A model generated the notes under the pieces. It did no database searches. It saw only the letters and a list, made by a program, of their open reading frames with translations, and was not told the origin of the DNA. Positions 7,848 to 13,583 of a stretch of DNA of 16,244 bases are shown in pieces. The position numbers and the translations under genes are program-made. Every line of letters begins with the position of its first letter. The first letter of the stretch is position 1. Location: positions 1-16,244 of the forward strand of contig JAHINZ010000113.1 of assembly GCA_018895795.1 (NCBI GenBank), given 5' to 3'. The stretch comes from Alphaproteobacteria bacterium. Lineage in GTDB: Bacteria > Pseudomonadota > Alphaproteobacteria > Caulobacterales > Caulobacteraceae.

Positions 7848-7937
7848 CGATCTGCTCCTTGGAAGCTCGATCATGAGCCTAGAAGCGTTAACATGACTGC
7901 AATCTGAACGAAATTTTCGCCGCGACGGATCGACCGC

Positions 7938-8246
7938 TCAGAACGGGCGCGCGTCCCCGCGGCTGGGGCCTTGCCCATCCCCCCGGACGGGCGGCGGGCT
8001 GAGGCCCGCGCAGGCGGGATGGGCCTTGACCACGCGCCGCAGCGAGGCGGGGAAGCGGTGCAGCTTGCCTTCGGGCCGGATCGGCCGGGCCACCAGATCG
8101 CCGCCGCAATTGGGGCAGAGGCCGGCGAACCGGGTGTCGGCGCAGTCGGCGCAGAAGGTGCATTCAAACGTGCAGATCCGCGCCTGGTCGCTGGACGGCG
8201 GCAGGTCGGCGTCACAGCACTCGCAATTGGGGCGCAGTTCCAGCAC
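7938..8246 (-). CDS. DUF1272-family zinc-binding protein
   Basis: Protein of 102 residues that matches the DUF1272 pattern MLELRPNCECCDADLPP, then CTFECTFCADCA and CPNCGGDLV. Eight or more cysteines in paired C-x2-C arrangements within the first 50 residues indicate a treble-clef or zinc-ribbon fold binding two metals. The function of the family is unknown. The C-terminal 35 or so residues, rich in Pro and Gly, go beyond the usual domain. The start is GTG at 8246, supported by GGGAGG about 6 bases upstream and by the family's standard N-terminus; there is no ATG nearby. It is divergent from carA across a 288-bp intergenic region. Confidence 0.85.
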   Translation of the reverse strand: MLELRPNCECCDADLPPSSDQARICTFECTFCADCADTRFAGLCPNCGGDLVARPIRPEGKLHRFPASLRRVVKAHPACAGLSPPPVRGDGQGPSRGDARPF

Positions 8247-8315
8247 GGCCGTCCTCCCGAAGTCTGGTCTCCAGTCTAGGCGATCGGCCGGGGCCGGGGC
8301 GAGGGCGGCGTTCGC

Positions 8316-8357
8316 CGATCACGGGAATGTGGCGCGGGCCTGGGACTCCCGTGATCG
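8316..8357. promoter_or_regulatory. 11-bp inverted repeat just upstream of the carA promoter
   Basis: CGATCACGGGA (8316-8326) and TCCCGTGATCG (8347-8357) are exact reverse complements, 20 bp apart, so their centres are about 31 bp (three helical turns) apart. The right arm ends 6 bp before the predicted -35 box of carA. The position suits a regulator or a DNA loop acting on carA, on DUF1272 (divergent), or both. The regulator is unknown. Confidence 0.45.
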
Positions 8358-8363
8358 AAGGGG

Positions 8364-8392
8364 TTGACCCCCCCGCCGCCACCCCCTAGACA
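8364..8392 (+). promoter_or_regulatory. Sigma70-like promoter for carA
   Basis: TTGACC (8364-8369), a 17-bp spacer, then TAGACA (8387-8392) is a close match to a housekeeping promoter with ideal spacing. Transcription would begin near 8399, giving a leader of about 135 nt before carA. No other good promoter is seen nearer the gene. Confidence 0.55.
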
Positions 8393-8408
8393 CGCCGCCG
8401 TTTGCGCG

Positions 8409-8439
8409 GCGGGCGGACGGTGTTCACCGCCCGCTTTTT
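8409..8439 (+). terminator. Leader terminator 1 of carA
   Basis: GCGGGCGG (8409-8416) pairs with CCGCCCGC (8427-8434), an 8-bp GC stem with a 10-base loop, followed directly by TTTTT (8435-8439). It has the form of an intrinsic terminator, but it lies between the predicted promoter and carA, only about 10 nt after the predicted start of transcription. That fits attenuation better than gene-end termination, because no plus-strand gene lies upstream. Confidence 0.55.
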
Positions 8440-8506
8440 ACGAACACATCGCCGGTTTCAGGGGCGGAGCGGGGGTTACGCCCCGGCCGCCTTTTTGCGA
8501 CAATAG
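8420..8506 (+). CDS. Possible Arg-rich leader peptide of carA
   Basis: A 28-codon frame starting with GTG at 8420 and ending with TAG at 8504-8506, before the carA Shine-Dalgarno sequence. It carries six arginine codons (5, 8, 11, 12, 16, 27), four of them within codons 5-12. It spans both leader terminator hairpins, the right place for a translating ribosome to influence them, and carbamoyl phosphate feeds arginine synthesis. Against it: the start is GTG with only a weak GGCGG upstream, and arginine codons are common by chance in GC-rich DNA. Treat as a hypothesis. Confidence 0.25.
   Translation: MFTARFLRTHRRFQGRSGGYAPAAFLRQ
8463..8496 (+). terminator. Leader terminator 2 of carA
   Basis: A stepped stem GGCGG-AG-CGGGG (8463-8474) pairs with CCCCG-G-CCGCC (8481-8491) around a 6-base loop and is followed by TTTTT (8492-8496). 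This is a second intrinsic-terminator form before carA. The left arm of this hairpin (GGGCGG, 8462-8467) can instead pair with CCGCCC (8427-8432) of terminator 1, which would dismantle both hairpins. Confidence 0.55.
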
Positions 8507-8534
8507 CCACGCGTTTTTAGGAGGCGCTCCCGAG

Positions 8535-9719
8535 ATGTCCCAAGACCTTCTCCCCCGCGTCTCTTTGCTTGAAGGCGTCACTGGAATCCTGGCCCTGGCC
8601 GACGGTACGATCCTGCAAGGCGTGGGCTGCGGCGCGGTCGGCGACGCGGTCGGCGAGGTGTGTTTCAACACCGCCATGACCGGCTATCAGGAAATCCTGA
8701 CCGACCCGTCCTACATGGCCCAGATCGTCGCCTTCACCTTCCCGCATATCGGCAATGTCGGGACCAATGCCGAGGACCTCGAACAGATGTCCGGCGCCTC
8801 GGAAACCGCCGCCCGCGGCGCGATCTTCCGCGAGGTCCCCTCCGCCGCCGCCAACTGGCGCGCCGACAGCGATTTCGACGGCTGGATGAAGCGGCGCGGC
8901 ATGGTCGGCCTGGCCGGGGTCGACACCCGCGCCCTGACCCGCAAGATCCGCGAAACCGGCATGCCGCACGGCGTGATCGCCCACAATCCCGACGGCCAGT
9001 TCGACCTCGACGCCCTGGTCGCCAAGGCCAAGGCCTGGTCGGGCCTGGAAGGCCTGGACCTGGCCAAGGACGCCTCGACCACCCAGACCTTCACCTGGGA
9101 CGAGGGCCTGTGGTCGTGGCCGGAAGGCTACGCCAAGCTGGACAAGCCCAAATACGAGGTCGTGGTCCTCGACTACGGCGTCAAGCGCAACATCCTGCGG
9201 GCCCTGGCCCATGTCGGGGCCCGCGCTACGGTCGTGCCGGCCAACACCTCGGCCGAGGACATCCTGGCCCGCAATCCCGACGGCGTGCTGCTGTCCAACG
9301 GCCCGGGCGACCCGGCCGCCACCGGCCAATACGCCGTGCCGGAAATTCAGAAACTGGTCGCCAGCGGCAAGCCGGTGTTCGGCATCTGCCTGGGTCACCA
9401 GATGCTGGCCCTGGCCCTGGGCGCCCAGACGGTGAAGATGGAGCAGGGCCACCACGGGGCCAACCATCCGGTCAAGGACCTGACCACCGACAAGGTCGAG
9501 ATCGTCTCGATGAATCACGGCTTCACGGTCGACAGCGCCACCCTGCCGGCCGGCGTCACCGAGACCCACGTCTCGCTGTTCGACGGCACCAATGCCGGCA
9601 TCGCCCTGGACGGCCAGCCGGTGTTCTCGGTCCAGCACCACCCCGAAGCCTCGCCCGGTCCGACCGACAGCCTGTATCTGTTCGAGCGCTTCGCGGGGCT
9701 GATGGACGCCAACAAATAA
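8535..9719 (+). CDS. carA: Carbamoyl-phosphate synthase small (glutaminase) subunit
   Basis: Releases ammonia from glutamine and passes it to CarB for carbamoyl phosphate, the shared precursor of arginine and pyrimidines. It has 394 residues, a normal length. The N-terminal CPSase_sm domain (about 14-148) has FNTAMTGYQEILTDPSY. The class I glutaminase domain (about 208-390) has the nucleophile C285 in FGICLGHQ and the H369 and E371 of HHPEASPGP. ATG 8535 is set by AGGAGG at 8519-8524, 10 bases upstream; the open frame reaches back to 8364 but crosses the promoter and leader hairpins. No carB follows in this window. The TAA stop codon (9717-9719) is inside the first six bases of a REP-like repeat. 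Confidence 0.98.
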   Translation: MSQDLLPRVSLLEGVTGILALADGTILQGVGCGAVGDAVGEVCFNTAMTGYQEILTDPSYMAQIVAFTFPHIGNVGTNAEDLEQMSGASETAARGAIFREVPSAAANWRADSDFDGWMKRRGMVGLAGVDTRALTRKIRETGMPHGVIAHNPDGQFDLDALVAKAKAWSGLEGLDLAKDASTTQTFTWDEGLWSWPEGYAKLDKPKYEVVVLDYGVKRNILRALAHVGARATVVPANTSAEDILARNPDGVLLSNGPGDPAATGQYAVPEIQKLVASGKPVFGICLGHQMLALALGAQTVKMEQGHHGANHPVKDLTTDKVEIVSMNHGFTVDSATLPAGVTETHVSLFDGTNAGIALDGQPVFSVQHHPEASPGPTDSLYLFERFAGLMDANK

Positions 9720-9768
9720 CCCTTCTCCCAGAGGGAGAAGGTGGCGCGCAGCGCCGGATGAGGGGTTA
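9717..9768 (+). repeat. REP-like repeat, family B, pair 2, left copy
   Basis: Bounded by TAACCC (9717-9722) and GGGTTA (9763-9768). It contains a stem CCTTCTCCC-AGA-GGGAGAAGG and an inner hairpin GGCGC-GCA-GCGCC (9743-9755). Its first three bases are the carA stop codon. The inverted partner is at 9821-9882. Confidence 0.8.
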
Positions 9769-9820
9769 CGACGTTCGACGGCGCGCCGGCAGGGCGTTCA
9801 GAATGAAACGGTGAGGGCGA

Positions 9821-9882
9821 AACCCCTCCCCCTCCCATCGCTTCGCGACGGGCCCCTCCCTCTCCCAAAAGGAGAGGGTTTT
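9821..9882 (-). repeat. REP-like repeat, family B, pair 2, right copy (inverted)
   Basis: Inverted relative to the copy at 9717-9768. Read on the minus strand it has CCCTCTCC-TTTTG-GGAGAGGG and then CCCGTCGC-GAA-GCGATGGG (9834-9852), which keeps its pairing through one G-T wobble; on the plus strand the same position would be an A-C mismatch. This is the only copy with a GAA rather than GCA triloop. The 52 bp between the two copies show nothing recognisable. Confidence 0.8.
9858..9882 (+). terminator. Likely carA terminator inside the repeat
   Basis: CCCTCTCC (9858-9865), a short A-rich loop, GGAGAGGG (9871-9878), then TTTT (9879-9882). On the plus strand this has the form of an intrinsic terminator about 140 bp after carA. 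It is formed from the outer hairpin of the right repeat copy, so the repeat may have been put to use here. Confidence 0.45.
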
Positions 9883-9894
9883 GCTCGCGCCGTC

Positions 9895-11517
9895 CTACGT
9901 CCCGAACTGCGTGAACGGCACGGTGTTGAACAGCTCACGCTCGGCCCCGCGCGGGTCGTCGACCATGCTTGAACTCGGCGTGTTGAACACCATCGTCTGG
10001 CGGCGGGGCAGGGTGTAGGGCGCCCAGGTCGGGATCGCGGCGCAGTTGGGGTTGCCCGTATGGGCGAAGGCGATGAAGGCGTCGCTGATCTGGTGGGACA
10101 TCGCCACGCTGTCGGGACCGGTCCCGACGATCGACCCCTTGGCGTCCAGCGTGCCGAACACCAGGCCGATGTCGATGGTGTGCGGCGCGCCCCAGATGCC
10201 GCCGTCCTTGGGCGACTTCCAATCCACCTGATAGACCCAGGCCGGGGCCCCGGCCTTGGCCCGCTCCTCGGCCTGGATGATCGCCGCCTTCCACGAGCGG
10301 CCGGCGGTCGCGGCGGCGAAATAGACATCCGACGGCGAATAGTGCGGATAGATCCGGCGGTAGGCGGCCACCACGGTTTCAGGGTCGATGTCGATGCGGG
10401 CGTTGAACTGGCTGGGCAGCTTGGCGATCACCTGCGCCCAGCTCATCTCGAACACCTTGGGGTCCCAGCCGACGAAGCCGCGGGTCTCGTCATGGGTGTT
10501 GCCGCAGATCATCGGGATGTTCAGGCTCTGGGGCGCGGCGTCGGGGAAGAACGGGTGGCGGGTCAGCGACCGCTCGTCCAGCACCGGGCCCATATAGACC
10601 CCGCCGGTCCCGGCGATCGGGTCGACCGCCTTCAGCCCGGCCAGCATCTGGTCGGCGGGCAGGGCGCGCAGGGCGGCCAGATCTTTGACGCCCAGCTTGT
10701 CGAGGAAAAGCTGGGCGCGCTTGGTGGCGTTGAACGGACCGCCGACGGTGACCTGCTGGCCGCTCAGGGTGGCGGCGCGGTGGAACAGGCCCTCGGCGGC
10801 GGGCATGGCCATCAGGGTGGCGATCTTGGCGCCGCCGCCCGACTGGCCAAACAGCATGACGTTGCCCGGATCACCGCCGAAGGCCGCGATGTTGTCGCGC
10901 ACCCATCGCAGGGCCAGGACCAGGTCCATCTGGCCGACATTGCCGCTGTCGGCGACGCTGGGATCCTCGAAGATCCGCGCCAGATACAGATAGCCGAAGG
11001 CGTTGAGGCGGTGGTTGACGGTGACCACCACCACGTCGCCGCGCTTGGCCAACTTGGTTCCATCGTACCAGGGGCTGGCGCCCGAGCCGCCATTATAGGC
11101 GCCGCCGTGGATGTAGAACATCACTGGCCGCTTGCCGCCGTCGGCTAGGCCGGTCTTGCCCGGTTTCGCGGGGCTCCAGACATTGAGGAACAGGCAATCT
11201 TCCGACAGGGTCTCGCCCTCTTCGCCCTTGCCGGTTTGCATCGCGGCCGCGCCATAGGCCAGGGCGTCGCGCACGCCGGTCCAGGGCTGGGGCGCGGCCG
11301 GCGGCCTGAACCGCCCCGCGCCGCCGGTGTCGGCCCCGAAGCGCAGGCCCTTGAACACCTGCACGCCGTCGACGCTGGCGCCGCGCACCTTGCCGGCGGT
11401 GGTGGCGACCACGGGCGGGCGCTGGACGCCGGCCGCCAAGCCCGTCGCGGGCGCCAGGGCGGCCGCCCCGCCGGCGATCAGCAGACCGCGACGATCAAGG
11501 GTGCGAGGGGTGTCCAT
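9895..11517 (-). CDS. Exported type B carboxylesterase
   Basis: Carboxylesterase-family alpha/beta hydrolase of 540 residues that should cleave carboxylic esters, probably in the periplasm. A twin-arginine style signal is visible: D-R-R-G-L-L-I followed by an Ala/Gly-rich hydrophobic stretch to about residue 30. The catalytic triad is S226 in FGQSGGGA, E344 in THDETRG and H446 in GAPHTID, with the oxyanion-hole loop YIHGGAYNGG (135-144). The nucleophile elbow reads GQSGG rather than the usual GESAGG. Start ATG 11517 is chosen because GGAGGA lies just upstream and the signal peptide follows; an in-frame ATG at 11565 has no such support. The acyl substrate is unknown. The exported GH5 mannanase on the same strand, across the DUF559 element, makes deacetylation or deacylation of plant polysaccharide plausible but not shown. 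Confidence 0.9.
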   Translation of the reverse strand: MDTPRTLDRRGLLIAGGAAALAPATGLAAGVQRPPVVATTAGKVRGASVDGVQVFKGLRFGADTGGAGRFRPPAAPQPWTGVRDALAYGAAAMQTGKGEEGETLSEDCLFLNVWSPAKPGKTGLADGGKRPVMFYIHGGAYNGGSGASPWYDGTKLAKRGDVVVVTVNHRLNAFGYLYLARIFEDPSVADSGNVGQMDLVLALRWVRDNIAAFGGDPGNVMLFGQSGGGAKIATLMAMPAAEGLFHRAATLSGQQVTVGGPFNATKRAQLFLDKLGVKDLAALRALPADQMLAGLKAVDPIAGTGGVYMGPVLDERSLTRHPFFPDAAPQSLNIPMICGNTHDETRGFVGWDPKVFEMSWAQVIAKLPSQFNARIDIDPETVVAAYRRIYPHYSPSDVYFAAATAGRSWKAAIIQAEERAKAGAPAWVYQVDWKSPKDGGIWGAPHTIDIGLVFGTLDAKGSIVGTGPDSVAMSHQISDAFIAFAHTGNPNCAAIPTWAPYTLPRRQTMVFNTPSSSMVDDPRGAERELFNTVPFTQFGT

Positions 11518-11590
11518 GGTGTCCTCCGGCGGCTTCTGACGAGCTTCGCGCCAGAGGTAACACAAGGAATGACACCGGTGACAATCGAAA

Positions 11591-11652
11591 ATCCCTCTCC
11601 CAGGGGGAGAGGGTGGGGCCCATCGCGCAGCGATGGGAGGGTGAGGGGCTTA
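11591..11652 (+). repeat. REP-like repeat, family B, pair 3, left copy
   Basis: CCCTCTCCC-AGG-GGGAGAGGG (11593-11613), then CCCATCGC-GCA-GCGATGGG (11619-11637, a perfect 8-bp stem), then AGGGTGAGGGGCTTA. Apart from the inner stem it matches the copy at 12062-12123 almost base for base when that copy is reversed. It lies between the esterase start and the DUF559 gene. Confidence 0.85.
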
Positions 11653-11717
11653 GGTCTTTCAGAAAAACCCCGGTTACTTCGCTTGCGATCCAGCGCCGGA
11701 GGATTTTCCCTATCGCC

Positions 11718-12065
11718 ATGGACCGAACCGCAACCGCGCGTCGCTTGAGGCAGACCCAGACCACGCCGGAAGCGCGTCTGTGGGCGTTGGTTCGCGGACG
11801 CCAGCTCGAGGGCTACAAGTTCCGCCGCCAAGTCCCGATCGACCGCTATTTCGCCGACTTCGCCTGTATCGAAGCGCGGTTGGTCGTGGAGCTGGACGGC
11901 GCGGTGCATGACGACGAAGAGGTCGAGCTTGGTGATATGGCGCGCACCGAGGTGCTGGAGTCTTGCGGCTACGTCGTCTTGAGGTTCCGGAACGAGGCGG
12001 TGATGAGCGACCCCGGCGGGGTTGCTGAGGCGATCATCGTCGCGCTTCGTTCGGCAAGGCCTTAG
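11718..12065 (+). CDS. DUF559-domain endonuclease-like protein (Vsr-fold)
   Basis: Protein of 115 residues covering one complete DUF559 domain, a small member of the PD-(D/E)XK nuclease superfamily related to the Vsr repair nuclease. Family marks: ARRLRQTQTTPEARLW (E18), FRRQVPIDRYFADFAC (D47), VVELDGAVHDD (E58, D60, H64), and GYVVLRFRNEAVM. Acidic residues at the D47 and E58/D60 positions suggest a metal-dependent active site, but the biological role of the family is unknown. Start ATG 11718 gives the normal domain N-terminus. A GGAGG lies 15 bases upstream, rather far. The open frame back to 11613 runs through the repeat and is not coding. The TAG stop (12063-12065) is inside the right-hand repeat. 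Confidence 0.85.
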   Translation: MDRTATARRLRQTQTTPEARLWALVRGRQLEGYKFRRQVPIDRYFADFACIEARLVVELDGAVHDDEEVELGDMARTEVLESCGYVVLRFRNEAVMSDPGGVAEAIIVALRSARP

Positions 12066-12123
12066 CCCCTCACCCTCCCAGGCTGCGCCTGGGCCCCTCC
12101 CTCTCCCTTTGGGAGAGGGCTCA
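12062..12123 (-). repeat. REP-like repeat, family B, pair 3, right copy (inverted)
   Basis: TTAGCCCCTCACCCT, then CCCAGGC-TGC-GCCTGGG (12077-12093; GCA triloop on the minus strand), then CCCTCTCCC-TTT-GGGAGAGGG (12099-12119). It contains the DUF559 stop codon at its left end and finishes one base before the mannanase stop codon (12124-12126 on the minus strand), so it fills the whole convergent gap between the two genes and may serve as their shared terminator. Confidence 0.85.
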
Positions 12124-13443
12124 CTATAGCGCCGCCACCGCCGCCGCGTGGGCCTTGATCACCGCCAGGGTCGAGACATCCGCGTTGAATACGCCGAACA
12201 GGCCCTGCTCCTCCTGCGGCGGGTCGCCGACATAGCTGTTGTCGCCCTTGGCGAACCAGGCGTCGTCGTGCTGGGCGCGGCCTTCGCCGTTCCAGGCCCA
12301 GAAATTGGTCCCGGCGATGGGGCCGCCGGCCTGCATATCGGCCAGGGCCAGGCCGTAGATCGTCTTGTAGAAGCGGTCCTTCAGATCGGCCGGGGCGTCG
12401 GGGGCGAAGGCGCGGTCGTCGCGGATCAGGCCGAACTCCTCGATGACCAGCGGCTTGTTCAGCCCTTTGGCGAGGGCGATGTGGGCGGTGACATAGTCGC
12501 GGCACCTGGCCTCGCCGGCCTCATAGGTCGCGGGCTGGTTCTTCGGGTCGATCCAGCCCCAATTATTGGGCCAGACGTGCAGGGTGATGTAGTCGATGGC
12601 CGCCGGCCTGTGGGCCTCGATCACGCAGGCCTCGCGTTCCAGACAGCCCATGGCCCCCTCACTGCCGGTGGTGACCAGGTGGCGGAAATCGAGGGATTTG
12701 ATCAATTCCGCCGTCTCTTTGATCCAACGATAATAGGTCGGCAGATTGGGAACGCCGAAGGCTTCTGAGCCGCCCGGGCGCGGCTCATTGGCCAGTTGCC
12801 AGGCCATAATGGTCGGGTCGTCGCGATAGGGCCTGCCGGTGACGGTGCTGACGCGGCCCACGACGGCTTTCAGATAGTGGCGGAACAGGGCGTTGGCCTG
12901 GGCGTCGCCATAGAAGCGGGCCGAATAGTCGGCGAACTGCGGCCACGGATGGGCCGGGTCGCCCTGCTGGAACCAGGTCCCGTTGCCGGTCCAGTTCAGA
13001 TAGGCCGGCATGCCGCCCGACCAGTCCCAGAAATTGTTCAGATAGATCACCGCCTTCATGTCGCGCCGGGCCATTTCGGCCAGCACCACGTCCAGACCCG
13101 TCAGCAGGTCGGCGTTATAGTCCTGGCCCGGCCCGCGGAAGGTGGGATCCAGCGCCACCTTGGCCGGCGACTGCTCGCCCGAGCCGAGGATGCGCAGATT
13201 GGTCACGCCCAGGCTCTTGAGCGTGTCCAGCTCGCGACCCAGCCGCGCCCGGTCGCCATAGGCGGCCGGCGAGCCCAGCCAGGCCCCATACCAGAGATTG
13301 GCCCCGACAAAGCGATAGGGCTTGCCGTCGAGCGAGAGGCGGCCGTTGTCGACGGTGACGAAGCCTTTGGGACGGGCGGCGGCGGCCCCCAGGGCGGGCG
13401 AAGCGGCGAGGGCGGCCAAAAGCGCGCGGCGGGAAAGGGTCAT
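12124..13443 (-). CDS. Exported GH5 endo-beta-mannanase-like glycoside hydrolase
   Basis: Glycoside hydrolase family 5 protein of 439 residues, most like mannan endo-1,4-beta-mannosidases (GH5_7), which cut the backbone of mannan or glucomannan. A twin-arginine style leader (MTLSRRALLAALAA) with an AAAA cleavage area near residue 23 points to export. The TIM-barrel active site is visible: WQLANEPRPGG with acid/base E220, and VIEEFGL with nucleophile E336. Supporting residues include H289 in LHVWPNNWGW and the NLWYGAWLG segment near 49-57. Start ATG 13443 has GGAGG 7 bases upstream. A LacI-family type operator at 13500-13513 suggests sugar-dependent control. Substrate could also be another beta-linked glycan, as subfamily assignment by eye is uncertain. 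Confidence 0.87.
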   Translation of the reverse strand: MTLSRRALLAALAASPALGAAAARPKGFVTVDNGRLSLDGKPYRFVGANLWYGAWLGSPAAYGDRARLGRELDTLKSLGVTNLRILGSGEQSPAKVALDPTFRGPGQDYNADLLTGLDVVLAEMARRDMKAVIYLNNFWDWSGGMPAYLNWTGNGTWFQQGDPAHPWPQFADYSARFYGDAQANALFRHYLKAVVGRVSTVTGRPYRDDPTIMAWQLANEPRPGGSEAFGVPNLPTYYRWIKETAELIKSLDFRHLVTTGSEGAMGCLEREACVIEAHRPAAIDYITLHVWPNNWGWIDPKNQPATYEAGEARCRDYVTAHIALAKGLNKPLVIEEFGLIRDDRAFAPDAPADLKDRFYKTIYGLALADMQAGGPIAGTNFWAWNGEGRAQHDDAWFAKGDNSYVGDPPQEEQGLFGVFNADVSTLAVIKAHAAAVAAL

Positions 13444-13499
13444 CGGGCGTCCTCCGTCACGCGCTCTTCCGGCGCGCGGCCGACGAGCATGGCGCGCCT

Positions 13500-13513
13500 G
13501 GGTAGCGCTAACA
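13500..13513 (-). promoter_or_regulatory. LacI-family operator resembling the Caulobacter xylose box
   Basis: On the minus strand the sequence is TGTTAGCGCTACCC, 13 of 14 bases identical to TGTTAGCGCTACCA, the XylR site I recall upstream of Caulobacter xylX. The core TAGCGCTA is a perfect palindrome. It lies 57 bp upstream of the mannanase start codon. A TATACT about 25 bp further upstream (13539-13544 on the minus strand) could be a -10 box, which would put the operator just past the transcription start, a repressing position, but I see no matching -35. Confidence 0.6.
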
Positions 13514-13583
13514 ACCGCCCAAGCGTACTTTCGCGGCCAGTATAGGGTTTGCGCTCAAGGGTTGTGAAGGTTCGAGTTCAGGT

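Larger units (their letters stand above)
11591..12123 (+). mobile_element. Candidate repeat-bounded DUF559 element
   Basis: Two near-identical REP-like copies in inverted orientation (11591-11652 and 12062-12123) enclose a single gene for a DUF559 nuclease. The other pairs of this repeat in the window enclose only 18 and 52 bp. The arrangement resembles a REPIN with its own enzyme gene in the spacer. Mobility is an inference: I see no target-site duplication, and the repeat ends do not match a known insertion sequence. Confidence 0.4.

Noticed and set aside
8364..8534. Longer CarA starting at TTG 8364
   Set aside because: This part contains the promoter and two terminator hairpins, and the added 57 residues have no CarA similarity. 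The AGGAGG at 8519-8524 fixes the start at 8535.
11518..11565. Alternative esterase start 16 codons upstream at ATG 11565
   Set aside because: It would bury the signal peptide, and the GGAGGA ribosome site supports ATG 11517.
11613..11717. Longer DUF559 protein beginning inside the repeat
   Set aside because: The extra 35 residues translate the repeat and are unlike the family. ATG 11718 gives the usual domain start.
5395..12123. Short palindromic repeats considered as a CRISPR array
   Set aside because: Copies are scattered over 6.7 kb in inverted pairs with unequal spacing and differing inner stems, and no cas genes are present.
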